A stretch of DNA of 20,458 nucleotides from Streptosporangiaceae bacterium (GTDB lineage Bacteria > Actinomycetota > Actinomycetes > Streptosporangiales > Streptosporangiaceae), in assembly GCA_025934635.1 (NCBI GenBank), contig JAICWX010000147.1, forward strand, positions 1 to 20,458, in the 5' to 3' direction. Below, piece after piece: positions 1-7,380 of the stretch. Each line of letters opens with the position of its first letter. Within the stretch, counting starts at the first letter, position 1. The notes under the pieces are model-generated. The model was not told where the DNA came from, did no database searches, and saw nothing but the letters and a program-made list of their open reading frames with translations. Position numbers and translations under genes: made by a program.

Positions 1-72
1 CTGCTGAGTAATACGTACGAGGGGGGACTCAGGTTCAAGGACGGACAGCAGATCCTCAGCTTCCGCAACTGA
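1..72 (+). CDS. 3' end of an unrecognised protein (partial)
   Basis: An open frame runs from the first base to a TGA stop at 70-72 and gives 23 residues ending in DGQQILSFRN. The frame has no internal stop and ends 10 nt before the ATG of the AraC-type gene. It is therefore most likely the C-terminus of a gene that begins upstream of the window. The peptide is too short to assign to a family. It may be co-transcribed with the regulator that follows. Confidence 0.5.
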   Translation: MLSNTYEGGLRFKDGQQILSFRN

Positions 73-82
73 CGCGGCGGAC

Positions 83-985
83 ATGGCGGGTGTAGCGGAG
101 GTTCCCGTGGCCGGCGTGGTGAATGAGCACCACCGGTACCGGCCGGGCGAGCCGCTGCGCCGCTACGTGGCCTGGTACACCGGCTACCGGCAGCGGGGAA
201 TCCCGCCGGCCAGGCACCGCGGCTTGCCGTCGCCCTACCTGACGATGATCTTCACGCTGGACGAGCCGCTCAGCATCGAGGCTCATCCCGACCCGGGGCA
301 GCCACCCGGCGAGTTCACAACGCTGCTCGGCGGCCTGCACTCCACTCCCGCGCTCATCAGGCACGACGGCGCGCAGTCGGGCATCCAGCTGGCGCTCAAG
401 CCGCCGGGCGTACGGACGCTGCTCGGCTTGCCGGCCGGCGAGCTCGCCGAAATCGACGTGCACGCCGAGACCGTCCTCGGCGGCGTCTGCGCCGAGGTGC
501 GGGACCGGGTCCGCACCGTGACCGGCTGGCCGGAGCGGTTCGCCATCCTCGACGAGATCCTGCTGCGGCAGCTGCTCACCCGGAGCGAGGCCGCCGCGGT
601 CGCCCCCGAGGTGCTGTGGTCCTGGCGCCAGCTGCTCCGGGCCGGCGGGGCCGTGCGGGTGGCTGACCTGGCCACCGGGACCGGGTGGAGCGGGCGCCAC
701 CTGGCCAGCCGGTTCCGGGCCGAGATCGGCCTGACGCCGAAGGCCGCCGCCCGGGTCGTCCGGTTCGACCGCGCCCGGCGGCACCTGGCCGAGCACGCCG
801 GGCACGCTGAGCACGCCGGGCAGGCCGGCTACCAGCTGGCCGACCTGGCGGCCGAGATGGGCTACTTCGACCAGGCTCACCTGGCCCGGGAGTTCCGCGC
901 GCTGGCCGGCGTGCCGCCGAGCCAGTGGCTGGCCGAGGAGTTCCGAAACGTCCAAGCCGGGCACTGGGCCGATGACGGAGGCTGA
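83..985 (+). CDS. AraC-family transcriptional regulator
   Basis: This 300-residue protein has the AraC/XylS layout: an N-terminal sensing region (about 1-180) and a C-terminal double helix-turn-helix. The first HTH lies around residues 193-232 (VADLATGTGWSGRHLASRF, then GLTPKAAARVVRF). The second lies around 250-283 (LADLAAEMGYFDQAHLAREF, then AGVPPSQW), which is the classic AraC signature. The linker between them carries a small repeat, EHAGHAEHAGQAGY. The ATG at 83 has only a weak Shine-Dalgarno. GTG at 107 is in frame and has GGAGG at 97-101, so the true start may be 107 (292 aa). The TGA stop forms the first bases of a three-copy repeat that leads into the VOC gene, so it may control itself or that neighbour. 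The effector is unknown. Confidence 0.9.
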   Translation: MAGVAEVPVAGVVNEHHRYRPGEPLRRYVAWYTGYRQRGIPPARHRGLPSPYLTMIFTLDEPLSIEAHPDPGQPPGEFTTLLGGLHSTPALIRHDGAQSGIQLALKPPGVRTLLGLPAGELAEIDVHAETVLGGVCAEVRDRVRTVTGWPERFAILDEILLRQLLTRSEAAAVAPEVLWSWRQLLRAGGAVRVADLATGTGWSGRHLASRFRAEIGLTPKAAARVVRFDRARRHLAEHAGHAEHAGQAGYQLADLAAEMGYFDQAHLAREFRALAGVPPSQWLAEEFRNVQAGHWADDGG

Positions 986-1031
986 GGTTAACCACAGCGA
1001 TGAGGTTAACCAAAGTCAGCTGAGGTTAACC
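983..1031 (+). repeat. Three direct copies of TGAGGTTAACC, candidate regulator-binding array
   Basis: TGAGGTTAACC occurs exactly at 983-993, 1001-1011 and 1021-1031. Start-to-start spacings are 18 and 20 bp, close to two helical turns. Each copy contains the perfect palindrome GGTTAACC. The first copy includes the stop codon of the AraC-family gene, and the last ends 6 nt before the AAGGAGG ribosome-binding site (1038-1044) of the VOC gene. AraC proteins commonly bind direct repeats about 20 bp apart, so an operator role is plausible. That role is inference. Confidence 0.6.
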
Positions 1032-1050
1032 GGAGTCAAGGAGGCACATC

Positions 1051-1473
1051 ATGCCGGCAACACCGGAACCCCAGGTCTGGCCCACGCTGCGGGCGCGCGA
1101 CGCCCGGGCCCTGATCACGTTCCTGGTCGACGCGTTCGGCTTCGAGGAGACGGTCGTCTACGGGGACGGCGACCGGGTCGATCACGCCCAGCTGTCCTGG
1201 CCGGAGGGCGGCGGCGTCATGCTCGGCTCGGTCCGCGACGGCGACGAAGACGCGCACGGCCAGGCCACGCCGACCCGGCCGGGCACCTTCGGCGCCTACG
1301 TGGTCACCGACCACGTGGACGCCGTGTACGACAAGGCCAAGGCGGCCGGGGCCGAGATCATCTCCGCGCCGCACGACACCGACTACGGCTCGCACGACTT
1401 CGCCGCCGCCGACCCGGAGGGGAACCGCTGGTCGTTCGGCACCTACCGGGGAGAGCCGCGCAAGGAGGGGTAA
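1051..1473 (+). CDS. VOC-superfamily (glyoxalase/bleomycin-resistance fold) protein
   Basis: This 140-residue protein has the vicinal-oxygen-chelate layout. A first beta-alpha-beta module begins VWPTLRARDARALITFLVDAFGF. A second contains TFGAYVVTDHVDAVYDKAKAAGAEI, and the protein ends with the typical ADPEGNRWSFGTYRG. This form resembles the PhnB/glyoxalase-like stand-alone proteins of actinobacteria, whose substrates are mostly unknown. AAGGAGG at 1038-1044 with 6 nt spacing makes the ATG at 1051 secure. It lies 65 nt after the AraC-type regulator and directly behind the TGAGGTTAACC array, so it is the best candidate for that regulator's target. Enzyme activity (isomerase, dioxygenase or drug binding) cannot be decided from the sequence. 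Confidence 0.88.
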   Translation: MPATPEPQVWPTLRARDARALITFLVDAFGFEETVVYGDGDRVDHAQLSWPEGGGVMLGSVRDGDEDAHGQATPTRPGTFGAYVVTDHVDAVYDKAKAAGAEIISAPHDTDYGSHDFAAADPEGNRWSFGTYRGEPRKEG

Positions 1474-1527
1474 CCCCGGGGATGCGGCCCGTGGTGTCCA
1501 CGGGGGCGCCGCCGGAAGCCCCGGGAG

Positions 1528-1540
1528 TAACGTGCGGGTA
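1528..1540 (+). promoter_or_regulatory. Possible -10 element for a leaderless alcohol dehydrogenase mRNA
   Basis: TAACGT at 1528-1533 fits the TANNNT -10 pattern and ends 6 nt before the ATG at 1540, which has no well-placed Shine-Dalgarno. This arrangement would put the transcription start at or next to the initiation codon. No convincing -35 box is seen. Confidence 0.25.
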
Positions 1541-2556
1541 TGCGAGCCTGGCACGTGGAGCGCCCGGGGCCGGTCACCGGCCACCCGCTGCGCCTGCACA
1601 CCGACGACGACGTACCGCGGCCAGGACCCGGCGAGCTGCTGCTCCGGGTCCTGGCCTGCGGCGTCTGCCGGACCGACCTGCACGTGACCGAGGGCGACCT
1701 GCCGCCGCACCGCCACGGCGTGACCCCCGGCCACGAGGTCGTGGGGGAAGTGGTGGCCCTCGGCGGCCAGGCCGACGACGGCCAGGCCGACGGCTTCAAA
1801 GAAGGCGACCGGGCCGGCGCCGCCTGGCTGCGCTCCACCGACAACATCTGCACGTTCTGCCGCCGCGAGGCCGAGAACCTCTGCCCCGCCAGCACGTACA
1901 CCGGCTGGGACGCCGACGGCGGCTACGCCGAGTACATGACCGTCCCGGCGGCCTACGCGCACCGGCTCCCGGACGGCTACCCGGACGAGGAACTGGCCCC
2001 GCTCCTGTGCGCCGGCATCATCGGCTACCGCGCCCTGCAGCGGGCCGAGCTGCCGGCCAACGGCCGCCTCGGCATCTACGGCTTCGGCGGCAGCGCCCAC
2101 CTGGCCGCCCAGGTGGCGCTGGCCCGCGGCGCCACCATCCACGTGCTCACCCGCGGCGAGCAGGCCAGGCAGCTCGCGACCGAGCTAGGCGCGGCAAGTG
2201 TCGGCGACGCCGACGCCATGCCCCCGGAACCGCTGGACGCCGCGATCATGTTCGCCCCGGTCGGGGACCTGGTGCTGCCCGCCCTCCAGGCGCTCGACCG
2301 GGGCGGCACGCTGTCGGTCGCGGGCATCCACCTGTCCGATATCCCGCCCCTCAACTACTCCAAGCACCTGTTCCAGGAACGGCAGCTGCGCAGCGTCACC
2401 GCTAATACCCGCCAGGACGCACGCGAGTTCCTCGGTTTCGCGGCCGGCCACAAGCTGGCCGTCACCGTGCATCCCTACCCGCTCGACCACGCCGACCAGG
2501 CGCTCCGCGACCTGAAGGCCGGCGCCTTCGACGGCGCCGCCGTCCTGGTCCCCTGA
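1540..2556 (+). CDS. Zinc-dependent alcohol dehydrogenase (MDR family, AdhA-like)
   Basis: This 338-residue medium-chain dehydrogenase/reductase should oxidise alcohols or reduce aldehydes with NAD(P). The GroES-like domain carries the catalytic zinc ligands C43 ([11 protein letters not shown]), H65-E66 (PGHEVVGE) and C157 ([12 protein letters not shown]). The Rossmann domain starts at about 178 with [17 protein letters not shown]. It is close to the actinobacterial AdhA-type enzymes, judged by the WLRST, GGYAEYM and [12 protein letters not shown] motifs. One oddity is the structural-zinc loop. Instead of four cysteines it reads D101, C104, C107, C115, so Asp replaces the first Cys. A small insertion rich in GQAD precedes GDR. 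The gene follows the VOC gene by 66 nt and may have its own leaderless promoter. Its substrate is unknown. Confidence 0.9.
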   Translation: MRAWHVERPGPVTGHPLRLHTDDDVPRPGPGELLLRVLACGVCRTDLHVTEGDLPPHRHGVTPGHEVVGEVVALGGQADDGQADGFKEGDRAGAAWLRSTDNICTFCRREAENLCPASTYTGWDADGGYAEYMTVPAAYAHRLPDGYPDEELAPLLCAGIIGYRALQRAELPANGRLGIYGFGGSAHLAAQVALARGATIHVLTRGEQARQLATELGAASVGDADAMPPEPLDAAIMFAPVGDLVLPALQALDRGGTLSVAGIHLSDIPPLNYSKHLFQERQLRSVTANTRQDAREFLGFAAGHKLAVTVHPYPLDHADQALRDLKAGAFDGAAVLVP

Positions 2557-2658
2557 ATGTTCGCTGATGGTCTGCTGTGCATCCGCCTAAGCCAGGAAGC
2601 ATTCCGGTGATCACGGTGTCTCGACTAATGGGCATACTGGGCACCACAAGGAGCCGCC

Positions 2659-4626
2659 ATGAGTAAGCAAGCCACGCCGCCACCGCCCGGCGACAAACCC
2701 AAGCCAACCGCGCCGCCACCGCCGCCCACGTGGCGGAACTGGATCTGGCCGATCATGCTCGTCGTGATCTTCGCCCTCTGGTTCCTGCTGCCTACCCGGT
2801 CGCCGTCGACCAGCCTGAGCTACACCCAGTTCCTGTCCGACGTATCCGCCCACCAGGTCAAGACGGTGCAGCTCGGCGCGGTCGGCGCGACCAGCAGCGG
2901 CACGCTGACCAACGGCAAGAGCTTCACCGTGGTCATCCCGCCGCAGGCCGGGCAGAACCTGCTCACCACGCTGCAGGACGCCAAGGTGCAGGTGTCCGCG
3001 GCTGCCAGCGGCCAGGGCTTCGGCACCGAGGTGCTGATCTACCTGATCACATTCGGGCTGCCCATCTTGCTGTTCGTCTGGTTCTTCCGCCGCATCTCCA
3101 AGGGCGCCGGGGCCGGCATCCAGGGCGCGCTCGGCGTCGGCAAGTCCCGGGCCAAGATCTTCGACGAGGAGCGGCCCAGCACCACGTTCGCCGACGTGGC
3201 CGGGTACGAGGGCGCCAAGTCCGAGATCGCCGAGGTGGTGGACTTCCTGCGCAAGCCCGACCGGTACACCCGGGTCGGCGCGCTGGTACCCCGCGGCGTG
3301 CTCATGGTCGGCCCGCCCGGTACCGGCAAGACGCTGCTGGCCCGCGCGGTCGCGGGCGAGGCGGGGGTGCCGTTCTTCTCGGTCACCGGGTCCAGCTTCG
3401 TGGAGCTGTTCGTCGGCGTCGGCGCGTCCCGCGTCCGTGACCTGTTCGAGCAGGCCCGCAAGCGCGCCCCCGCCATCATCTTCATCGACGAGATCGACGC
3501 CATCGGCCAGCGCCGGGCCGGCTCGGGCGCCGTCGTGTCCAACGACGAGCGCGAGCAGACCCTCAATCAGCTGCTGGCCGAGATGGACGGCTTCGAGCCG
3601 TCGGCCGGCGTGGTAGTCCTCGCGGCCACCAACCGGCCCGAGATACTCGACCCGGCCCTGCTGCGCCCCGGCCGGTTCGACCGTCAGGTCACGATCCCGC
3701 TGCCGAACGTCACCGAACGAGCCGCGATCCTCGCCGTGCACGCTCGCAGCAAGAAGCTCGCCCCCGACGTGGACCTGAACGCGGTGGCCCGCGGCACGCC
3801 CGGCTTCTCCGGCGCCGACCTGGCCAACCTGGCCAACGAGGCGGCCATCTTCGCCGTGCGCGACAACCGGGAGACGATCACCGCCGAGGACTTCAGCGCG
3901 GCCAGGGACCGGATCATCCTGGGCCGCCGGGAGGGCTCCAACGTGCTGCTGCCGGAGGAGAAGCACGCCGTCGCGGTGCACGAGTCCGGGCACGCCCTGG
4001 TGGCCGCGCTGGCCGACAACACCGACCCGGTGGCCAAGGTGACGATCCTGCCGGCGGGCCAGGCGCTCGGCGTGACCGAGCAGCTGCCGCTGGTCGAACG
4101 GCACATGTACACCGAGGATTACCTGCACGACTCGCTCGCCGTCCGCCTCGGCGGCCGGGCCGCCGAGCTGGTCGTGCTCGGCCAGGGTTCCACCGGCGCG
4201 GCCAACGACCTGGCCGGGGCGACCGACCTGGCCACCAAGATGGTCAGGGAATTCGGACTGTCCAAGGCGCTCGGCCCGGTCGGGTACCCCGAGGGCGGCT
4301 CGGTGTTCCTCGGCGGTGGCGGCGGCCCCATGTCCAGCCGCCCGTTCGCCGAGGCGACCCAGGCGGAGATCGACAAGGAGGTCGCCGCGCTGCTGCGCCA
4401 GGCCGAGCAGCGCGCGGTGTCCCTGCTCCGGGACAACCGCGGCAAGCTCGACGCGCTGACCGACCTGCTGCTCGAGGTCGAGACGGTCGACGGCTCCGAG
4501 GTCTACCGGCTGGCGGAACGCCCGGACAAGTCGAGCACCGTACCGCCGGTACCGCCCACCACCGGCGTCCCGGCGCACGTCGCCAGCGCAACGGACCCCG
4601 TCACCACCGGGGCCGACACCGAATAA
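2659..4626 (+). CDS. ftsH: FtsH-type ATP-dependent zinc metalloprotease (accessory paralogue)
   Basis: This 655-residue membrane AAA+ protease extracts and degrades membrane and misfolded proteins. After a proline-rich cytoplasmic N-terminus come TM1 (about 29-45), the extracytoplasmic FtsH_ext region and TM2 (about 125-143). The AAA module has Walker A GPPGTGKT (218-225), the pore-loop region [14 protein letters not shown], Walker B IIFIDEID (273-280) and the second region of homology [20 protein letters not shown]. The M41 protease domain has HESGH (441-445) and the third zinc ligand D517 ([10 protein letters not shown]), so all catalytic elements are present. ATG at 2659 has AAGGAG upstream. 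The segment after the SRH ([15 protein letters not shown]) and the Pro/Thr-rich tail differ from the usual housekeeping FtsH, and the usual housekeeping neighbours (tilS, hpt, folE) are absent. I therefore read it as a second FtsH. It ends at a strong terminator. Confidence 0.95.
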   Translation: MSKQATPPPPGDKPKPTAPPPPPTWRNWIWPIMLVVIFALWFLLPTRSPSTSLSYTQFLSDVSAHQVKTVQLGAVGATSSGTLTNGKSFTVVIPPQAGQNLLTTLQDAKVQVSAAASGQGFGTEVLIYLITFGLPILLFVWFFRRISKGAGAGIQGALGVGKSRAKIFDEERPSTTFADVAGYEGAKSEIAEVVDFLRKPDRYTRVGALVPRGVLMVGPPGTGKTLLARAVAGEAGVPFFSVTGSSFVELFVGVGASRVRDLFEQARKRAPAIIFIDEIDAIGQRRAGSGAVVSNDEREQTLNQLLAEMDGFEPSAGVVVLAATNRPEILDPALLRPGRFDRQVTIPLPNVTERAAILAVHARSKKLAPDVDLNAVARGTPGFSGADLANLANEAAIFAVRDNRETITAEDFSAARDRIILGRREGSNVLLPEEKHAVAVHESGHALVAALADNTDPVAKVTILPAGQALGVTEQLPLVERHMYTEDYLHDSLAVRLGGRAAELVVLGQGSTGAANDLAGATDLATKMVREFGLSKALGPVGYPEGGSVFLGGGGGPMSSRPFAEATQAEIDKEVAALLRQAEQRAVSLLRDNRGKLDALTDLLLEVETVDGSEVYRLAERPDKSSTVPPVPPTTGVPAHVASATDPVTTGADTE

Positions 4627-4651
4627 AAATCTCCCGAACGGGCTATCTGAC

Positions 4652-4686
4652 ACGCCCGGGGACACCTGCCTGGTGTCCCCGGGCGT
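4652..4686 (+). terminator. Perfect 15-bp hairpin after ftsH
   Basis: ACGCCCGGGGACACC (4652-4666) pairs perfectly with GGTGTCCCCGGGCGT (4672-4686) across a 5-nt loop. TCGTCGTTTTC follows. The hairpin begins 25 nt after the ftsH stop codon and 72 nt before the lgt start. It is a very strong intrinsic-type terminator for its context, though the T-tract is short, as is usual in actinomycetes. Confidence 0.85.
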
Positions 4687-4745
4687 CGTCGTTTTCGCGG
4701 CGTATCCCGCTGATATAGACGTGATCGGCGGTCCCGGCGCCGGTG

Positions 4746-4759
4746 TACGCTCGCCCTTA
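4746..4759 (+). promoter_or_regulatory. Possible -10 element for a leaderless lgt transcript
   Basis: TACGCT at 4746-4751 ends 7 nt before the lgt ATG, and no Shine-Dalgarno is present in that stretch. GTGATC at 4721-4726 could be a weak -35 with a long 19-nt spacer. The upstream terminator means lgt needs its own promoter. Confidence 0.3.
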
Positions 4760-5844
4760 TGGCGTCGGCCCTGCCTGCACACATTCCCAGCCCGTCGATC
4801 AACAGCTTCAACATCGGCCCGCTGGTCGTTCACTTCTACGCCCTGTCGTACCTGGTCGGCATCGCCCTGGCGATCATCATCACCCGGCGGCGGTGGCGCG
4901 CCGTCGGCGGTGACCCCGACATCGTGGGCGACATCGCGCTGTGGAGCGTCCCGGCCGGGATCATCGGCGGCCGGATCTACTTCGACATCACCACCCCGAT
5001 GGACATCCCGCACGTCTGGTACGGCGTGTTCGCGGTGTGGGACGGCGGGCTCGGCATCTGGGGCGGCATCGCGCTGGCCACCGTGGTCGGCCTGTGGCGG
5101 CTGCGCCGGTTCGGCGTGAACCGGGCCCAGTTCATGGACGCGGTCGCGCCCGCCCTGCTGGTCGCGCAGGGCATCGGCCGGATCGGGAACTACTTCAACA
5201 AGGAGCTCTTCGGCCGCCCGACGTCGCTGCCCTGGGGCCTAGAGATCCCGTTCCAGTACCGGGCGGCCGGCGGGATCCCGACGAAGTACCTGAACGCCGC
5301 CACGTTCCAGCCGACGTTCCTGTACGAGCTGATCTTCGACTTCGCCTGGGCCGCCGTGCTGGTCTGGCTCGGCCACCACCGCAAGATCAAGGCGCCCGGC
5401 CTGTTCGCGCTGTACGTGTTCGGCTACTCGGCCTACCGGATCTTCGAGGAATCGCTGCGCATCGACTCCTCCGCCTACTTCCTGGGGCTGCGCCTCAACA
5501 CCTACATCGCCGCGGCCCTGGCGCTGATCGGCCTGTTCTGGTTCTGGCGCAGCCAGCGCCGCCCCGGCCCGGTGGAGAGCGCCGACCCCGACCCCGCCGC
5601 CGCGGCGGCCAGCCTGGACGCCGAGTCCAGCCTGGACGCCGAGTCCAGCGAGGACGCGGAGTCCAGCGTGGACGCGGAGGCCAGCGTGGACGCGGAGGCC
5701 AGCGTGGACGCAGCGTCCGGGCCGGACGCGCCGGACGGCCCGCCCGAAGCTGACGCCGAAAATTCCAGTTCAGAAAATTCCATTTCCGAACTATCCGGAT
5801 CCGAACAGCCGGCGTCCTCGGGCCAGGCCTCGTCCGAGACGTGA
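4759..5844 (+). CDS. lgt: Prolipoprotein diacylglyceryl transferase Lgt with a repetitive acidic tail
   Basis: Lgt transfers diacylglycerol from phosphatidylglycerol to the lipobox cysteine of prolipoproteins in the cytoplasmic membrane. The family signature GIGRIGNYFNKELFG is at 138-152, with R141, N144 and E149 matching the E. coli catalytic and binding residues R143, N146 and E151. RIFEESLRID at 227-236 holds the late conserved Arg. The segment VWDGGLGIWGG (93-103) has Trp where E. coli has the HGG histidine; as I recall, this is usual in actinobacteria. About seven membrane segments end near residue 264. The remaining ~95 residues are a predicted cytoplasmic, disordered, acidic tail built on six hexapeptide repeats. 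Such tails are seen in some actinobacterial Lgt proteins, but this part is not catalytic. The ATG at 4759 has no Shine-Dalgarno and may be leaderless. Confidence 0.95.
   Translation: MASALPAHIPSPSINSFNIGPLVVHFYALSYLVGIALAIIITRRRWRAVGGDPDIVGDIALWSVPAGIIGGRIYFDITTPMDIPHVWYGVFAVWDGGLGIWGGIALATVVGLWRLRRFGVNRAQFMDAVAPALLVAQGIGRIGNYFNKELFGRPTSLPWGLEIPFQYRAAGGIPTKYLNAATFQPTFLYELIFDFAWAAVLVWLGHHRKIKAPGLFALYVFGYSAYRIFEESLRIDSSAYFLGLRLNTYIAAALALIGLFWFWRSQRRPGPVESADPDPAAAAASLDAESSLDAESSEDAESSVDAEASVDAEASVDAASGPDAPDGPPEADAENSSSENSISELSGSEQPASSGQASSET
5611..5718 (+). repeat. Six tandem 18-nt units inside lgt
   Basis: Six consecutive 18-nt units start at 5611, 5629, 5647, 5665, 5683 and 5701. They encode SLDAES, SLDAES, SEDAES, SVDAEA, SVDAEA and SVDAAS. 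Adjacent units are identical or nearly so at the DNA level (units 1/2 and 4/5), indicating recent slippage or unequal exchange. The unit length keeps the reading frame, so copy number could vary among strains without inactivating Lgt. Confidence 0.9.
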
Positions 5845-5920
5845 CCGGCTCGGACTGGCGCCGGTGGCCCCGCTGGACATGACCCGCCTCCGCCAAGCCC
5901 TCCTCACCCTGGCCTAGGAC

Positions 5921-6775
5921 ATGAGCATCGCGGACCTGCCCCGGCCGGTGGGATACGTGCTCGGCGGCGGCGGGAGCCTGGGCGCGATCCAGGTGGGGAT
6001 GCTGCAGGCGCTCAGCGAGCACGACATCGCCCCGGACATCGTGGCGGGCACCTCGGTCGGGTCCCTCAACGGCGCGGTCATCGCGTTCGATCCCACCAGC
6101 GCAGCGAACCGGCTGTCCCACCTGTGGGCGCGGCTCACCCGCGAGCAGGTGTTCCCCGGCGGCCTGCTGCATCAGGCGCGCACCCTGCAGCACGCCAAGA
6201 CCCACCTGTTCGCCAGCACCGGCCTCGCCACCGTGATCGACGACTTCCTCGGGCCCGAGGCCACGTTCGCCGACCTGGCCCTGCCGTTCACGGCGATGGC
6301 CATGGACATCGCCACGGCCCGGCCGCACGTCCTCAGTGACGGGCCCCTGCGGCCCGCGCTGCTGGCCAGTTCCGCCATCCCGGGCATCTTCCCGCCCGTG
6401 GAGGTCGGCCCGCTGCGGCTCTACGACGGCGGCCTGGTCGCCAACGTCCCGCTGCGGCAGGCCCTGGCCATGGGCGCCCGCTCCCTCGTCGTCCTCGACT
6501 GCAACTTCCCCGGCCACGTGCCCGACCCGCCCGCCACGCTGGCCGACGTGCTGTTCTACACCGCGCTGGTGACCATGCGCGCCCAGCCGGGCTTCGAGGC
6601 CCCGCTCGTCGCCGCCAACGTCCCGGTCGTCTACCTGCACGGCCCGGAGCCGCTCCGGGTCTCGCCGCTGGACTTCCGCCAGACCGGCATGCTCATCGAG
6701 ACCTCCTACGAGGCGGCCCGCTCGTTCCTCCGCGATCTGGACATCACCGGCCCCGGCCTGTACGGCTCGCCCTGA
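5921..6775 (+). CDS. Patatin-like phospholipase family protein
   Basis: This 284-residue protein has the bacterial patatin/RssA-like fold, a Ser-Asp dyad acyl hydrolase. The oxyanion-loop glycines are in VLGGGGSLGA (13-22). The nucleophile elbow is GTSVG with S45, and the catalytic aspartate is D169 in YDGG (168-171). SSAIPGIFPPV (150-160) is another family motif. No signal peptide is visible, so it is probably cytoplasmic or peripheral to the membrane. The substrate (phospholipid, lysophospholipid or other acyl ester) is not predictable. ATG at 5921 is preceded by only a weak AGGA. A 12-codon upstream reading frame (5879-5917) ends 3 nt before it. The gene lies 76 nt downstream of lgt on the same strand. 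Confidence 0.9.
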   Translation: MSIADLPRPVGYVLGGGGSLGAIQVGMLQALSEHDIAPDIVAGTSVGSLNGAVIAFDPTSAANRLSHLWARLTREQVFPGGLLHQARTLQHAKTHLFASTGLATVIDDFLGPEATFADLALPFTAMAMDIATARPHVLSDGPLRPALLASSAIPGIFPPVEVGPLRLYDGGLVANVPLRQALAMGARSLVVLDCNFPGHVPDPPATLADVLFYTALVTMRAQPGFEAPLVAANVPVVYLHGPEPLRVSPLDFRQTGMLIETSYEAARSFLRDLDITGPGLYGSP

Positions 6776-6819
6776 CCGCCGGGTGTCACGCCCCGGCGCC
6801 GGTCCGCGTCATACCGGTC

Positions 6820-7206
6820 ATGAAGATCTTCAACCGGCACGAGCGGCTGATCGCGGCAACGCCCGCGCGGATCGCCGCTCTCGTCGCCGACTTCGGCCTC
6901 ATCTGGCCCGCCCGGCTCGCGCCGGTGCCCGCGTCGCAGGGTGACCGCACGTACGACACCGGCCTGATGGTCTGGGAGGAGTACGACCGCCCCGGCTCCG
7001 TCCGCGCGTTCCGCGTGGTCAGCCCCGAGGAGCTGCGGGCCGGGCACTGGTTCGAGCTGATCCCGGCCGCTGGCGGTACCCTCCTGCGCCACACGGTCGA
7101 GGGCACCGCGATCGGCCGGTACGAGACGATCTGGCCCGAACGGATCGAGCCTCTCCACAACCAGATCCTCGAAGCCATCCTGGACAACGTCCAGTCCGCC
7201 GCCTGA
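6820..7206 (+). CDS. Small SRPBCC-like (START/polyketide-cyclase fold) protein
   Basis: This 128-residue protein begins MKIFNRHERLIAATPARIAALVADF, which resembles the start of SRPBCC-fold proteins (a strand followed by helices leading to the hydrophobic cavity). Alternating strand-like segments follow, such as RAFRVVSP, HWFELIPA and GTLLRHTVEG, and a long C-terminal helix (RIEPLHNQILEAILDNVQSA). This pattern is typical of ligand-binding START-like proteins, but no catalytic residue can be named. It starts 44 nt after the patatin-like gene, has no clear Shine-Dalgarno, and ends before a pair of strong hairpins. Function is unknown; the fold assignment is by pattern only. Confidence 0.75.
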   Translation: MKIFNRHERLIAATPARIAALVADFGLIWPARLAPVPASQGDRTYDTGLMVWEEYDRPGSVRAFRVVSPEELRAGHWFELIPAAGGTLLRHTVEGTAIGRYETIWPERIEPLHNQILEAILDNVQSAA

Positions 7207-7235
7207 TACGCGCCGCGGCCCGCGACCCGGTTACC

Positions 7236-7261
7236 GGTCCGGGCGGCCTGCCGCCCGGACC
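7236..7261. terminator. 11-bp perfect hairpin between convergent genes
   Basis: GGTCCGGGCGG (7236-7246) pairs with CCGCCCGGACC (7251-7261) across a 4-nt loop. It lies 30 nt after the stop of the SRPBCC-like gene. It could work alone or with the longer hairpin at 7296-7333. Confidence 0.6.
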
Positions 7262-7295
7262 TCAACCGGTTATCGCGCCGGCTGGGCCCCCCGTA

Positions 7296-7333
7296 GCGCG
7301 GGGGGCGCTCCCCCTCCGGAGCGCCCCCCGCGC
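7296..7333. terminator. 16-bp perfect hairpin, probably a bidirectional terminator
   Basis: GCGCGGGGGGCGCTCC (7296-7311) pairs perfectly with GGAGCGCCCCCCGCGC (7318-7333) across a 6-nt loop. It sits between the plus-strand SRPBCC-like gene and the 3' end of the minus-strand PRC-barrel gene (7381), so it can stop transcription from both sides. No T-tract is evident. Confidence 0.75.
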
Positions 7334-7380
7334 CGTCGGCCGCCGTTGTGGGGCCGAGGCGGTGCCGGCCAGCGGCCGCG

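Noticed and set aside
972..2405. A 477-codon plus-strand frame across the VOC gene and alcohol dehydrogenase gene
   Set aside because: It reads both recognised genes out of frame and is almost entirely Arg/Pro/Gly/Ala, so it is a shadow. Only its start passes through the TGAGGTTAACC repeat.
2611..5013. An 800-codon minus-strand open frame over ftsH and the start of lgt
   Set aside because: It lies antisense to two firmly identified genes, is rich in Arg/Gly/Ala/Asp/Gln, has no recognisable domain, and is the expected GC-codon shadow in DNA of this composition.
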